DNA of 35,515 nucleotides, taken from contig SLKJ01000149.1 in assembly GCA_007134675.1 (NCBI GenBank), positions 1 through 35,515 of the forward strand. The letters are read 5' to 3'. Below are positions 25,851 to 34,100 of this stretch, piece by piece. The DNA comes from Bacteroidales bacterium. Its GTDB lineage: Bacteria; Bacteroidota; Bacteroidia; Bacteroidales; PUMT01. The notes under the pieces were generated by a model that did not search any database, was not told the DNA's origin, and was given only the letters and a program-made list of their open reading frames with translations. The position numbers and the translations under genes are program-made. Position 1 is the first letter of the stretch; each line of letters starts with the position of its first letter.

Positions 25851-27071
25851 ATGGTATTTTATACTCACACCTTTGATAATGGATTGAGAATCATCCATCA
25901 TCAGATTCCCTCGCAGGTGGCGCATTGCGGACTGTATATCAATGCCGGATCGCGGAACGAGAAGGCCGGCGAACACGGGATGGCCCACTTTATTGAACAT
26001 CTCATGTTTAAAGGTACCAAAAAAAGGAAAGCACATCACATAATCAGCAGACTGGAAGCAGTAGGTGGAGAAATAAATGCATATACGGGAAAAGAAGAGA
26101 CCTGTATATACTCATCTTTTTTGAAAGAGGATTTTGAACGGTCTCTAGAACTGATTTGCGACATGACATTCGATTCCATTTTTCCCGAAAAAGAACTTGC
26201 AAGAGAAAAACAGGTAATAATTGACGAAATAATTTCTTATCGCGACAACCCTTCTGAACAGATATTTGATGATTTTGAAGAACTTGTTTTCAGTGGTGAC
26301 CCCATAGGCAGGAATATCCTTGGCACACCAGCGAACCTTAAAGGCTTCACCCGTGATGATGTTATTAAATTCATTGAAAATAATTACCTTACCAATCAAA
26401 TGGTATTCAGTTCAGTTGGTAATATAGAATTTAAAAATGTTCTGAAATACGCTCAGAAACACCTTGCCCGCATACCGGAAAATAAATCTCCCGCCGACAG
26501 TAACGGGATGGTAGATTATACCCCAGAATTCAAAACAGTAAAGAAAAGAACACATCAGGCACACTGTATAATCGGAAACCTTTCATTTGATCTTCATGAC
26601 CCTCGCAGGATGCCTATGGTACTACTTAACAATATTCTTGGAGGCCCGGGCATGAGCGCACGGCTTAACCTTGCCCTGCGCGAAAAATCAGGATATGCAT
26701 ATACTATAGAGTCGCATTTTACCGCATATTCCAACACCGGTATTTTTACGGTCTATTTTGGTACAGACAGAGAAAAGCTGGATAGATGCCGCTCACTGGT
26801 TCACAAGGAGTTTGATGGTATGAGGAAGAATCGCATTGGCGGGATGCAACTTAATAAGGCCAAAAGACAACTTAAGGGGCAACTCACAATAGGCTGGGAG
26901 AATAAGGAAAACCTCATGATGGCAATAGGAAAAAGTTACCTTCTGTTTAACAGGGTAGACAGCATGCAGGATGTTTACGATAAGATTGACAGGATTACAG
27001 CCGATGATTTACTGGAAGTGGCAAATATCGTGCTCGATCCGTATTCACTCTCTGAACTGTCATATATTTAA
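25851..27071 (+). CDS. M16 family zinc peptidase (pitrilysin / processing-peptidase-like)
   Basis: A 406-residue single-unit M16 protease. The inverted zinc motif HxxEH is at H46-H50 (AHFIEHLMFKGT), with the third ligand Glu expected in EKQVIIDEIISYRDNP about 76 residues later. The C-terminal half has the LGGPGMSARLNLALREKSGY pattern, matching the R/Y substrate-binding pair of M16B enzymes. No signal peptide, so probably cytosolic. The length suits the about 400-420-residue M16B class, which dimerises. Family members degrade peptides or process leader peptides; the specific target is unknown. The O-methyltransferase gene follows after 23 nt, suggesting co-transcription. Confidence 0.93.
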   Translation: MVFYTHTFDNGLRIIHHQIPSQVAHCGLYINAGSRNEKAGEHGMAHFIEHLMFKGTKKRKAHHIISRLEAVGGEINAYTGKEETCIYSSFLKEDFERSLELICDMTFDSIFPEKELAREKQVIIDEIISYRDNPSEQIFDDFEELVFSGDPIGRNILGTPANLKGFTRDDVIKFIENNYLTNQMVFSSVGNIEFKNVLKYAQKHLARIPENKSPADSNGMVDYTPEFKTVKKRTHQAHCIIGNLSFDLHDPRRMPMVLLNNILGGPGMSARLNLALREKSGYAYTIESHFTAYSNTGIFTVYFGTDREKLDRCRSLVHKEFDGMRKNRIGGMQLNKAKRQLKGQLTIGWENKENLMMAIGKSYLLFNRVDSMQDVYDKIDRITADDLLEVANIVLDPYSLSELSYI

Positions 27072-27094
27072 CATATTATATTTTTTTTGGCCTG

Positions 27095-27745
27095 ATGGAC
27101 TACAAAACAGAAAAAGAAAAATACTTAGTCAGCAACTGCACCCCTGAAGATCCTCTTCTCGCTGAACTCAACAGGCAAACCTGGTTGAAAATACTTAACC
27201 CTAAAATGCTTTCAGGACATTACCTGGGGAAATTACTGGAAATGATAAGCTGCATGATCAATCCCTCACAGATTCTGGAAATCGGAACATATACCGGTTA
27301 TTCAGCAATTTGCATGGGTCGCGGACTAAGGGAGGGAGGGAAGCTTCATACAATAGACATAAATGATGAGATCAGGGACTTTGCATCCGGTTTTATCCGT
27401 AAATCAGGAATGCAGGACAAGATCATCATGCATACCGGTGATGCACTCAAAATTATCCCTATGCTTAAGGGACCATTCGACCTGGTCTTTATTGACGGGG
27501 AAAAATCTGAATACAAAGATTACTACAATCTTGTATTCCCGAAAGTCCGAAATGGAGGGTTCATTTTAGCCGACAATGTTTTATGGGATGAAAAGGTTTA
27601 CAGGCCCGAGTTCGATAACGATGAATATACTCTTTTTATAAGGGAGTTCAATGAAATGATCTGTCGGGACGATCGGGTTGATAACCTGATGCTGTCAGTA
27701 AGGGACGGACTGATGATAATCAGGAAGAAAGAAGCTGATTTGTAA
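27095..27745 (+). CDS. Class I SAM-dependent O-methyltransferase (caffeoyl-CoA/catechol type)
   Basis: A 216-residue Rossmann-fold methyltransferase. The SAM-binding motif is ILEIGTYTGYSAICMGRGL (about residues 65-83), followed by LHTIDINDE; the metal/substrate motifs are DLVFIDGEKSEYKDYYN (about 129-145) and ILADNVLWDEKV (about 156-167), typical of the divalent-metal O-methyltransferase family 3. It is cytosolic. It probably shares a transcript with the M16 protease (23-nt gap). Its stop codon lies inside the first unit of a 15-bp tandem repeat. The natural acceptor is not predictable. Confidence 0.92.
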   Translation: MDYKTEKEKYLVSNCTPEDPLLAELNRQTWLKILNPKMLSGHYLGKLLEMISCMINPSQILEIGTYTGYSAICMGRGLREGGKLHTIDINDEIRDFASGFIRKSGMQDKIIMHTGDALKIIPMLKGPFDLVFIDGEKSEYKDYYNLVFPKVRNGGFILADNVLWDEKVYRPEFDNDEYTLFIREFNEMICRDDRVDNLMLSVRDGLMIIRKKEADL

Positions 27746-27830
27746 ATTACCCTGGTGTAAATTATCATGGTGTAAATTATCATGGTGTAAATTATCATGG
27801 TGTAAATTATCATGGTGTAAATAATCATGG
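27741..27830 (+). repeat. Six-copy 15-bp tandem repeat (minisatellite)
   Basis: Six consecutive 15-nt units fill exactly 90 bp. Units 2-5 are identical (TGTAAATTATCATGG). Unit 1 is TGTAAATTACCCTGG and unit 6 is TGTAAATAATCATGG. Unit 1 contains the TAA stop of the O-methyltransferase gene. There are no unique spacers, so it is not CRISPR. Read on the minus strand it would give a MIIYT pentapeptide repeat, which is a shadow. Confidence 0.97.
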
Positions 27831-28031
27831 AAAAAATTTCGAATTTACTATCTAAAAGAACTTTTTATTGTTTTATTTGTTAATTAAATAGTTTCCACAA
27901 AACAGAAATCCTTATTTTTCCTATAAGCTTTATTTTAAGCGAAATAGCAAAACACGTCAAACATTAGCAATAATAATTTTCCGATATACGTATAAAGAAT
28001 AAGGATAAATCTTTAACATGAAGCAAAAAAA
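27831..28031. other. Leader region of the MerR/B12 regulator
   Basis: Very AT-rich, with no clear TAnnTTTG box. A ten-codon reading frame starts at ATG 28018 and ends at TAA 28050, overlapping the regulator's ATG (28032) in another frame across a run of eight A. An AAACATTA string at 27958-27965 resembles the motif repeated upstream of the sigma gene. Confidence 0.4.
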
Positions 28032-28913
28032 ATGGCAAGATATTCAATAAAGGACCTTGAAGAGTTATCTGGAATAAAAGCCCACACTATAAGGATATGG
28101 GAAAAACGTTACGGTGTAATAGTTCCCGATCGTACCGAAACGAATATCCGTCTTTACAGTGACGACGATCTTAAAAAACTGCTCAACATATCAATTCTCA
28201 ATAAACACGGACTTAAAATATCTCACCTCTCCAAACTAACCCAGAGCGAGCTCAGGGAAAAGGTTATTCATATATCAAGAGATTCCACTGAAGCTGGAAT
28301 ACATATTGAAAATCTTACAATTGCAATGCTGGAGCTGGATGAATGGAAATTTGACAAAATACTGTCAGATTCAATAATCCGGATAGGATTCGAAGAAACC
28401 CTTGTTCGCTTAATACATCCCTTTTTTGAGAAGATTGGTTTGTTATGGCTGACAGGGTCAATAAATCCTGCGCAGGAACATTTTGTATCAAACCTTTTAC
28501 GTCAAAAACTGATAGTCGCTATTGACGGTCAGGCCCCTGTTACAAGAGAAAAACCCATATCCTTTATCCTGTTCCTGCATGAAGAAGAACTGCATGAACT
28601 GGGACTGCTCTTTTATTCATACCTATTGAAAAGAAACGGTATAAACGTTATATATCTGGGACAAGCGGTGCCTTTTGAGGATCTGGAAAAAATAGTACAA
28701 ATACGGAAAGCAGACTATTTCCTCACATCATTCACTACAGGTATAACAGAAAAAGATCTCAGGGATTACCTGATGAAAATGTCAGAAACTTACCCCGAAC
28801 AGGTTATTTTTTATACTGGCTATCAAATTTCCAAAATTAATGGCTCTTTACCTGCGAACCTTGTAAGATTGGACTCTATAAAGCAGTTTCAGGATATTAT
28901 CAGAACACTTTAG
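28032..28913 (+). CDS. MerR-family regulator with C-terminal B12-binding domain (CarH/LitR-like)
   Basis: A 293-residue DNA-binding regulator. Residues 1-70 are a MerR helix-turn-helix (YSIKDLEELSGIKAHTIRIW, wing NIRLYSDDDLKKL). Residues about 90-165 form a helical B12-cap with the CarH-type Wx9EH motif: W139, E149, H150. Residues about 175-290 are a Rossmann-like cobalamin domain with the lower-ligand motif ExHxxG (E186, H188, G191). Characterised relatives use adenosylcobalamin as a light or cofactor sensor and repress their targets. The residue after W139 is Leu, whereas as I recall Thermus CarH has a His there that ligates cobalt after light exposure. It precedes an ECF sigma gene by 407 nt, which may be its target. 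Confidence 0.9.
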   Translation: MARYSIKDLEELSGIKAHTIRIWEKRYGVIVPDRTETNIRLYSDDDLKKLLNISILNKHGLKISHLSKLTQSELREKVIHISRDSTEAGIHIENLTIAMLELDEWKFDKILSDSIIRIGFEETLVRLIHPFFEKIGLLWLTGSINPAQEHFVSNLLRQKLIVAIDGQAPVTREKPISFILFLHEEELHELGLLFYSYLLKRNGINVIYLGQAVPFEDLEKIVQIRKADYFLTSFTTGITEKDLRDYLMKMSETYPEQVIFYTGYQISKINGSLPANLVRLDSIKQFQDIIRTL

Positions 28914-28919
28914 CCAATT

Positions 28920-29010
28920 ATTGCCCCCAGGACTTCTGATCCGGATAATCATATTTACCCTGATTCCTTCAGGGATTTCACCCCCCGGCAATTTATAAAA
29001 CAGGGGCAAT
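28920..29010. promoter_or_regulatory. Nested inverted repeats after the MerR gene (possible terminator or structured RNA)
   Basis: ATTGCCCC (28920-28927) pairs with GGGGCAAT (29003-29010), enclosing a hairpin CCCTGA-TTCCT-TCAGGG (28958-28974). There is no strong T run after either, so termination would be weak. It could be the folded 3' UTR of the regulator or part of the sigma gene leader. Confidence 0.3.
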
Positions 29011-29085
29011 TCTATATTCTGTTAAATAAACCGGTAAGGTCCTGCTTAACCAGGTCAAAAATCCCACTTTCCTTACTAACTGAGA

Positions 29086-29301
29086 TTAAACATTTTATAT
29101 TGCTGCTGCCTCTTACCAAACCAATCAGAATATATTTTTTGTTTAGTCTTCCAGCTTTCATGATAAACATTTTTTATTTTTATTAATTCTATTTTACTAT
29201 TATGCAGTCTATTACAGGCTATTTAACATTTATTTAGACTTTTTATTGATTAAATATTTGTTTTTTGTTTATTTCCGCCGTATATTTGTTAAACATTTAA
29301 C
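29086..29301 (+). promoter_or_regulatory. Cluster of four AAACATTT-like motifs upstream of the ECF sigma gene
   Basis: Similar motifs occur at 29086-29097 (TTAAACATTTTA), 29163-29174 (ATAAACATTTTT), 29221-29236 (ATTTAACATTTATTTA) and 29288-29301 (GTTAAACATTTAAC, nearly palindromic). The last overlaps the end of the -7 box and the expected transcription start, where a repressor would block initiation. The adjacent MerR/B12 regulator is the natural candidate to bind them (inference). Confidence 0.45.
29257..29288 (+). promoter_or_regulatory. ECF sigma gene promoter, TTTG-N20-TATATTTG
   Basis: TTTG at 29257-29260 and TATATTTG at 29281-29288 with a 20-nt spacer match the Bacteroidetes consensus fully. 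The ATG at 29321 follows about 32 nt downstream. Confidence 0.8.
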
Positions 29302-29320
29302 CAGAAAAAAATAAACAATT

Positions 29321-29833
29321 ATGACTGCAATAGAATTCAACCATCAACTCGTAAACCTCGAGAAAAATCTCGAAAGGTTCGCATACAGCCTGACTGCCAA
29401 CCAGGAGGATGCACGTGATCTTGTTCAGGAAACATTCCTTAAGGCATTAACGTACCGCGAACAGTTTACAGACCAGTCCAATTTAAAAGCATGGACATTC
29501 ACTATTTTGAAAAATACTTTCATAAATAACTACAGGAAGTCGGTTAAACAAAATACAACTTTCGATAATACCAAAGATTTGTACTTTCTGAATAAGGCAG
29601 AAGAATCGGCCGGCTTAAAACCGGATACCGGAATCTCAGTGGAAGAGATAAACAAAAAAATCGATTCTCTTGAAGACGAGTTCAGGATCCCATTTGAAAT
29701 GCACACATCAGGCTATAAATATAAGGAGATCGCTGAAAAAATGGATCTGAATATAGGAACTGTAAAAAGCAGGATATTCTTCTCGAGAAAGAAACTGATG
29801 AAAGCCCTGGAAGATTATGAGCCTGAAAAATAA
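29321..29833 (+). CDS. ECF-type RNA polymerase sigma factor
   Basis: A 170-residue sigma-70-family protein with region 2 (NQEDARDLVQETFLKALTYR, about residues 24-43, then LKAWTFTILKNTFINNYRK) and region 4 (HTSGYKYKEIAEKMDLNIGT then VKSRIFFSRKKLMKAL, about 125-160). No region 3 and no extended C-terminal sensor domain. No anti-sigma gene follows: the next gene runs on the other strand, so control is likely transcriptional. It lies downstream of the MerR/B12 regulator behind a consensus housekeeping promoter with repeated AAACATTT-like motifs. Its regulon is unknown; in other Bacteroidetes a similar regulator/sigma pair sits beside carotenoid genes (from memory), none of which is visible here. 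Confidence 0.92.
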   Translation: MTAIEFNHQLVNLEKNLERFAYSLTANQEDARDLVQETFLKALTYREQFTDQSNLKAWTFTILKNTFINNYRKSVKQNTTFDNTKDLYFLNKAEESAGLKPDTGISVEEINKKIDSLEDEFRIPFEMHTSGYKYKEIAEKMDLNIGTVKSRIFFSRKKLMKALEDYEPEK

Positions 29834-29837
29834 CGAT

Positions 29838-29856
29838 TCCCTTTAATTATGAGGGA
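29838..29856. terminator. Weak hairpin between convergent sigma and DUF4783 genes
   Basis: TCCCT (29838-29842) and AGGGA (29852-29856) form a 5-bp stem with a 9-nt loop in the 28-nt gap between the two stop codons. On the minus strand a T run (TTATTTTTC) follows shortly after. Marginal stability. Confidence 0.35.
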
Positions 29857-29861
29857 TGAAT

Positions 29862-30275
29862 TCAGGATGGCTCCTCTTTGACCTCAACTCGCAAAAGTTG
29901 AATTAGAGGAGTGTCCTCTATGACCCTCAAAAGAAAGTAAATTCTGAAATCTCCGTTTTCAGTCTGCAGGTTACCGATAGCATACCTGGACGACTTTTTG
30001 CCTCCATGGTGAAGCAGGTCAAATTTTACCGGTTTATTTTCAAGAAAAAAATTTCTTAAAATAAGTTCGGCCTGAGATTTGCTGTATACATCCTCGTTAC
30101 CAAGCAAAACAAGCTCAATGTTTTTGTTAAAGTGCCGAGCAAGCTCCCGGGAATCCCCCTTCTTAAAGGATTCAGTTATTCCTTCAGGAATTTCCCGGGA
30201 CAGGGAGGCCCCGGTCAACGCAAAACAGAAGAAGGCAAATGTTAACAATACCATTAGTCGGCTCTTGATCTGCAT
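29862..30275 (-). CDS. DUF4783 family exported protein
   Basis: A 137-residue Bacteroidetes protein of unknown function with an NTF2-like/SnoaL-like small alpha-beta fold. A signal peptide is visible (MQIKSRLMVLLTFAFFCF, then LTGASLS). The family core follows: PEGITESFKKGDSRELARHF, NIELVLLGNEDVYSKSQAEL, FFLENKPVKFDLLHHGGKKS, YAIGNLQTENGDFRIYFLL. I choose the ATG at 30273-30275: the longer frame to 30350 adds a second hydrophobic stretch before the signal peptide and does not fit the family. It converges on the sigma factor gene and is divergent from rlmH. Confidence 0.85.
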   Translation of the reverse strand: MQIKSRLMVLLTFAFFCFALTGASLSREIPEGITESFKKGDSRELARHFNKNIELVLLGNEDVYSKSQAELILRNFFLENKPVKFDLLHHGGKKSSRYAIGNLQTENGDFRIYFLLRVIEDTPLIQLLRVEVKEEPS

Positions 30276-30603
30276 CTTTAAATTAGTTTGGTTAATATTA
30301 TAAAGTATTGAGAAAATTAACGCAGGAAAAAGAATGAACACCACTAACAAAACTTAAAAATGTTTGCATCTCTGGTTCTCACAGTTATTTTAACCCGCTT
30401 CAGTACATCAAAAAGCGAGCCAATTGCATGTTTCGGGAACAAATTATTTAAAATAATTTAACATATACCGGCAATACCCGGTTAAACCAAAAATTAAAAT
30501 AACTTTACCGGTCTCCCTGAATGGGTCTACAGGCAAAATAAAGCATTCATGACCTGATCAATCATAATATCATGTTTATTAGTATCTATTAAAATTTCTG
30601 CTC
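30276..30603. other. 328-nt gap between DUF4783 and rlmH
   Basis: AT-rich, holding the two divergent start regions. A 33-codon frame at 30360-30461 has no recognisable features. No strong TAnnTTTG box is seen for either gene; TACTTTAT on the minus strand about 30 nt before the DUF4783 ATG is a degenerate candidate. Confidence 0.4.
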
Positions 30604-31076
30604 ATGAAGTTAACCCTTCTTTTTACCGGCAAAACAGAAGACCCTTATCTTAAGGAGGTATTGACATATATGCAAAAAGACTAAAACGTTATTTTCCATT
30701 AGAAATAAAAATAATCGGAGAATCAGGCAAAAGGCCAAAGCACGCTTCCGGAAAAGCAAGTATCCGCGAAAGCGTAAAAATTAATTCTGCATTAAGCAGC
30801 TCATCATTCGTTGTGCTTCTGGATGAAAAGGGTAAATCTTACAGCTCGGAAGGATTTTCCCGGTTTATTGAAGATAAAATGAACCGTGGATACAGGGAAT
30901 TGGTCTTTGTTGCCGGGGGTGCATATGGATTTAACGATGAACTTTACAGCAAGGCAGACCATAAAATATCTCTCTCATTTATGACTTTTACACATCAGAT
31001 GGTCCGTCTGATACTGGCTGAACAATTGTACAGAGCTGCGACAATTATAAGAGGTGAACCATACCATCATGGATAA
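30604..31076 (+). pseudogene. rlmH: 23S rRNA pseudouridine-1915 N3-methyltransferase RlmH, single-base frameshift
   Basis: A SPOUT methyltransferase that methylates pseudouridine 1915 in helix 69 of 23S rRNA. The gene starts ATG 30604 with MKLTLLFTGKTEDPYLKE, then stops after a few more codons (TAA at 30682). In the -1 frame the protein continues at once as GIDIYAKRLKRYFPLEIK, and on through VVLLDEKGKSYSSEGFSRFI, LVFVAGGAYGF and SFMTFTHQMVRLILAEQLYR to the end GEPYHHG. One added base at about 30657-30659 (GG to GGG) would restore a 157-residue protein of normal length. Every later conserved motif is intact, so this is a recent mutation, a sequence error in a G run, or a recoding site. The histidine kinase follows 84 nt downstream. 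Confidence 0.9.
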
Positions 31077-31113
31077 AAGTTTATCATGAACCAATTTAAA
31101 ACAATGAATCATT

Positions 31114-31145
31114 TTTGAATTTGGTATTAATATTGTATATATTTC
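31114..31145 (+). promoter_or_regulatory. Putative histidine kinase promoter, TTTG-N20-TATATTTC
   Basis: TTTG at 31114-31117 and TATATTTC at 31138-31145 have a 20-nt spacer; the -7 box misses only its last G. The ATG at 31161 follows closely, implying a leader of about 10 nt. Confidence 0.45.
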
Positions 31146-31160
31146 CCGTACAGGGATTTC

Positions 31161-34100
31161 ATGATTATGTCGAAGATAAGAACCAAAATAACTAACTACC
31201 GGCTTCTGCTTATTGCATTTTTGGTATATATTTCTGCGGCGGTATTGGATAAAAACTCGGCGACCCTTGATTCTGAAAAAGTAAATACCAGCCACTTCCA
31301 GAAAGTTCTTAATGGTAAATACAGCAAAGCAAATGAAAATCTTGAAATAATTGACTCTATCATAAAAGAACACGGGCTGGACGGATTCAAGACCAATTAT
31401 GCTGAACAATTCTACGGGTTATATGATAATAGCGGCATAGTAATACTCGGTTACCAGAATAAGGTTCTTGAATTCTGGAACAGTAATGTCCTGCCCCTTC
31501 AGCTGAATGACCCCATCTCAGAGACAGACAAAGAGGTTATCAATCCCGGGAATGGCTGGTTTGTGGTTACCCGTCGAAAGACAGTTGACTCTCTGGACCT
31601 GATGGGACTGATTCTGATAAAACACGATTACGTGTTTGAAAATGAGTTCCTGGTTAATCAATTCCATCACGAATTCAATCTGTTTCCTGAAGCAGAACTC
31701 AATTTCAGTCCCACAGGAAAAAATCACATCAAAAATCCCGACGGCGAATTTCTATTCGCTATTGAGGAGCCTCAAACACCGGTATACCGTAATACTTTCT
31801 CCAGATTTACATGCTTTATCTATTCTGCAGCATTTGCTATTTTTCTTTTGTTTCTCTATCGGAGCTTCACAGTTTTTAAATTCAACAAAATCCTCTACCG
31901 AAATACCTGGTTTCTGCTGGTGGTCTTGATTTTGGTGATAATCCGGTATATTATGCTTGATAGTGGTTACCCGGAAATATTCAGAAATTTCATTATTTTT
32001 CAACCCCAGCATTATGCAAAATCATCGCTGTTCCCTTCACTGGGCGATTTTCTTATCAATGCGGTAATTATTCTATTCATTTCCATCATCTTTTCGGTCC
32101 ACTTCAGGTTGAGGGACAGGGAAACCAATCCCCGCAGCGTCAAGAGCATAGCACGGGTAAGCATGCTGAGCCTGTTGCTGGTTGCGTTCATGCTATTCTT
32201 CAACTATATGTTTCAGGGCCTTATTCATAATTCGAACATACAGATGGAGGTATACAACTTTTTTTATCTTAACATTTTGAGTCTCATAGCTTATCTGATA
32301 TTAGCTATTCTGATTACATCCCTGGTACTTATTGCCGACCGGATAGTATTTCTTTCCTCAACCCTGGTGGAAATCAGAAGCTTTATCTTAATTTTTTCTA
32401 TTACGTTTATTTCAGCAATATTTATCTACAGCACTGCAGGGAACATCATCAACCCCTATGCAATTGCATTTTTCATTGTCCTTACCGGAAGCATTATCGC
32501 CATAAGGTATTTCAGGTACCGATATACCTACTCGTTTCAGGTCTTTCTGGTTCTGATTATATCAGTTTTCACTCTTGCTTTCATAACAAATGAAAGCCGG
32601 AGGAAAGAGAAAAATATCAAGCAGGTACTTGTGGTAAACCTGGCAAATGAGCGTGATCAGATTGCCGAATATCTGCTTGAGGAAATAGAGGAGAGGCTAA
32701 ATGAAGACAGCATAATGATAACAGCCCTCTCATCAGAGTATTACGATGATTATGAGCTTTATGACTACCTGGGAAACAACTATTTTAACGGATATTTCCG
32801 AAAATATGATTTACAAAGTGTGGCATGCGGTCCCGATTTCGATCTCTGGCTGGAGGATGTGAATGAGCTCGTAGAGTGCTACCCTTTCTTTTATGATATG
32901 ATTGATGATTTTGGAGTGCCCGTCTCCCCGGGTTCCGGATTTCATTTTCTTGATAACCTTACCGGCAGAATCAGCTACCTTGGCGTTATATTGTATGAAT
33001 TTGATGAGTACCCATGGGAAAAAGCTCTTTTTATATCTCTCGACAGCAAATTGCTCACCGATCATCTGGGTTATCCGGAGTTGCTTATTGAGGGGAAGTT
33101 CCCGGGAAACCCGGTAATGGCAGATTATTCTTATGCAAAGTATAATAAAGACAGGTTAATTACACGTACAGGAACCTATCCATATACCCTTAGTCTGCAA
33201 TTTGAAACTGACCTGGATAAAGAGTTTTCTTTTGCAGAAAAGAACGGATATGAACATATTGTATATCAGATTGACCAGGATAATGTTATAGTGCTGAGCA
33301 AACCCAAAACCACCACGATTGATCTGCTTACTTCATTTTCGTACAGTTTTGCATTTTTCTACCTGCTGTACAGCCTGGCGCTCCTTATCTGTAAATACCC
33401 TTTCAATATCGGAAAGTGGCGGATAGACTTCAAGAACAAAATTAAGTTCTCAATGATAGGTGTACTTTTACTTTCACTTATCATTATTGGAATCGGCACG
33501 GTATATTATAATATCAGACAATTTGAGAACAAACAGTATGAAAGCATAAGTGAAAAGATCCAGTCCGTCCTCATTGACATTGAATACAGACTGGGTCTGG
33601 AAAGGGAATTGACCCCTGAAATGAGGGATTATATAACCGGCCTGCTGATGCAGCTCTCAAATGTATTTTACTCTGATATTAACATGTATGACCTGCAGGG
33701 TAATATATATGCTTCATCACGTCCTGAAGTATTTGAACTGGGACTGATAGGGGAGCAGATGAATCCGGAAGCATATTCGGAGATGTTGCTTAAAAATACT
33801 GCAAGATTTGTGCATAAAGAGTCAATAAGCAATCTCTCCTATCTTTCTGCATACGTGCCTTTAACAAATGCTGACAATGAAATTCTATCCTACCTGAACC
33901 TGCCATATTTCACCCGGTCATCTATCCTTACAAAAGAAATATACACCCTGGTGGTAGCAGTGGTCAACATCTACGCAATTCTTATACTGATTACCATCCT
34001 TATAGCCATTATCATCTCCAACACAATCACAAGGCCTCTTCAACAGATACAAAACAAGCTCCGCCAGCTTTCAATCGGAAAGAAAAATGAACAGATAGAT

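Noticed and set aside
27598-27828. Minus-strand frame coding a MIIYT pentapeptide repeat
   Set aside because: It is produced by reading the 15-bp DNA repeat backwards and then runs antisense into the O-methyltransferase gene; no independent support.
27741-27830. CRISPR array
   Set aside because: The units are directly adjacent with no unique spacers, and there are no cas genes.
28958-28974. Strong terminator of the MerR/B12 gene
   Set aside because: The CCCTGA/TCAGGG stem is only 6 bp and is followed by ATTTCACCCC, not a T run, so I list it only as part of a possible structure.
30276-30350. 25-residue upstream extension of the DUF4783 protein
   Set aside because: It would place a second hydrophobic segment in front of a good signal peptide; the ATG at 30273-30275 fits the family.
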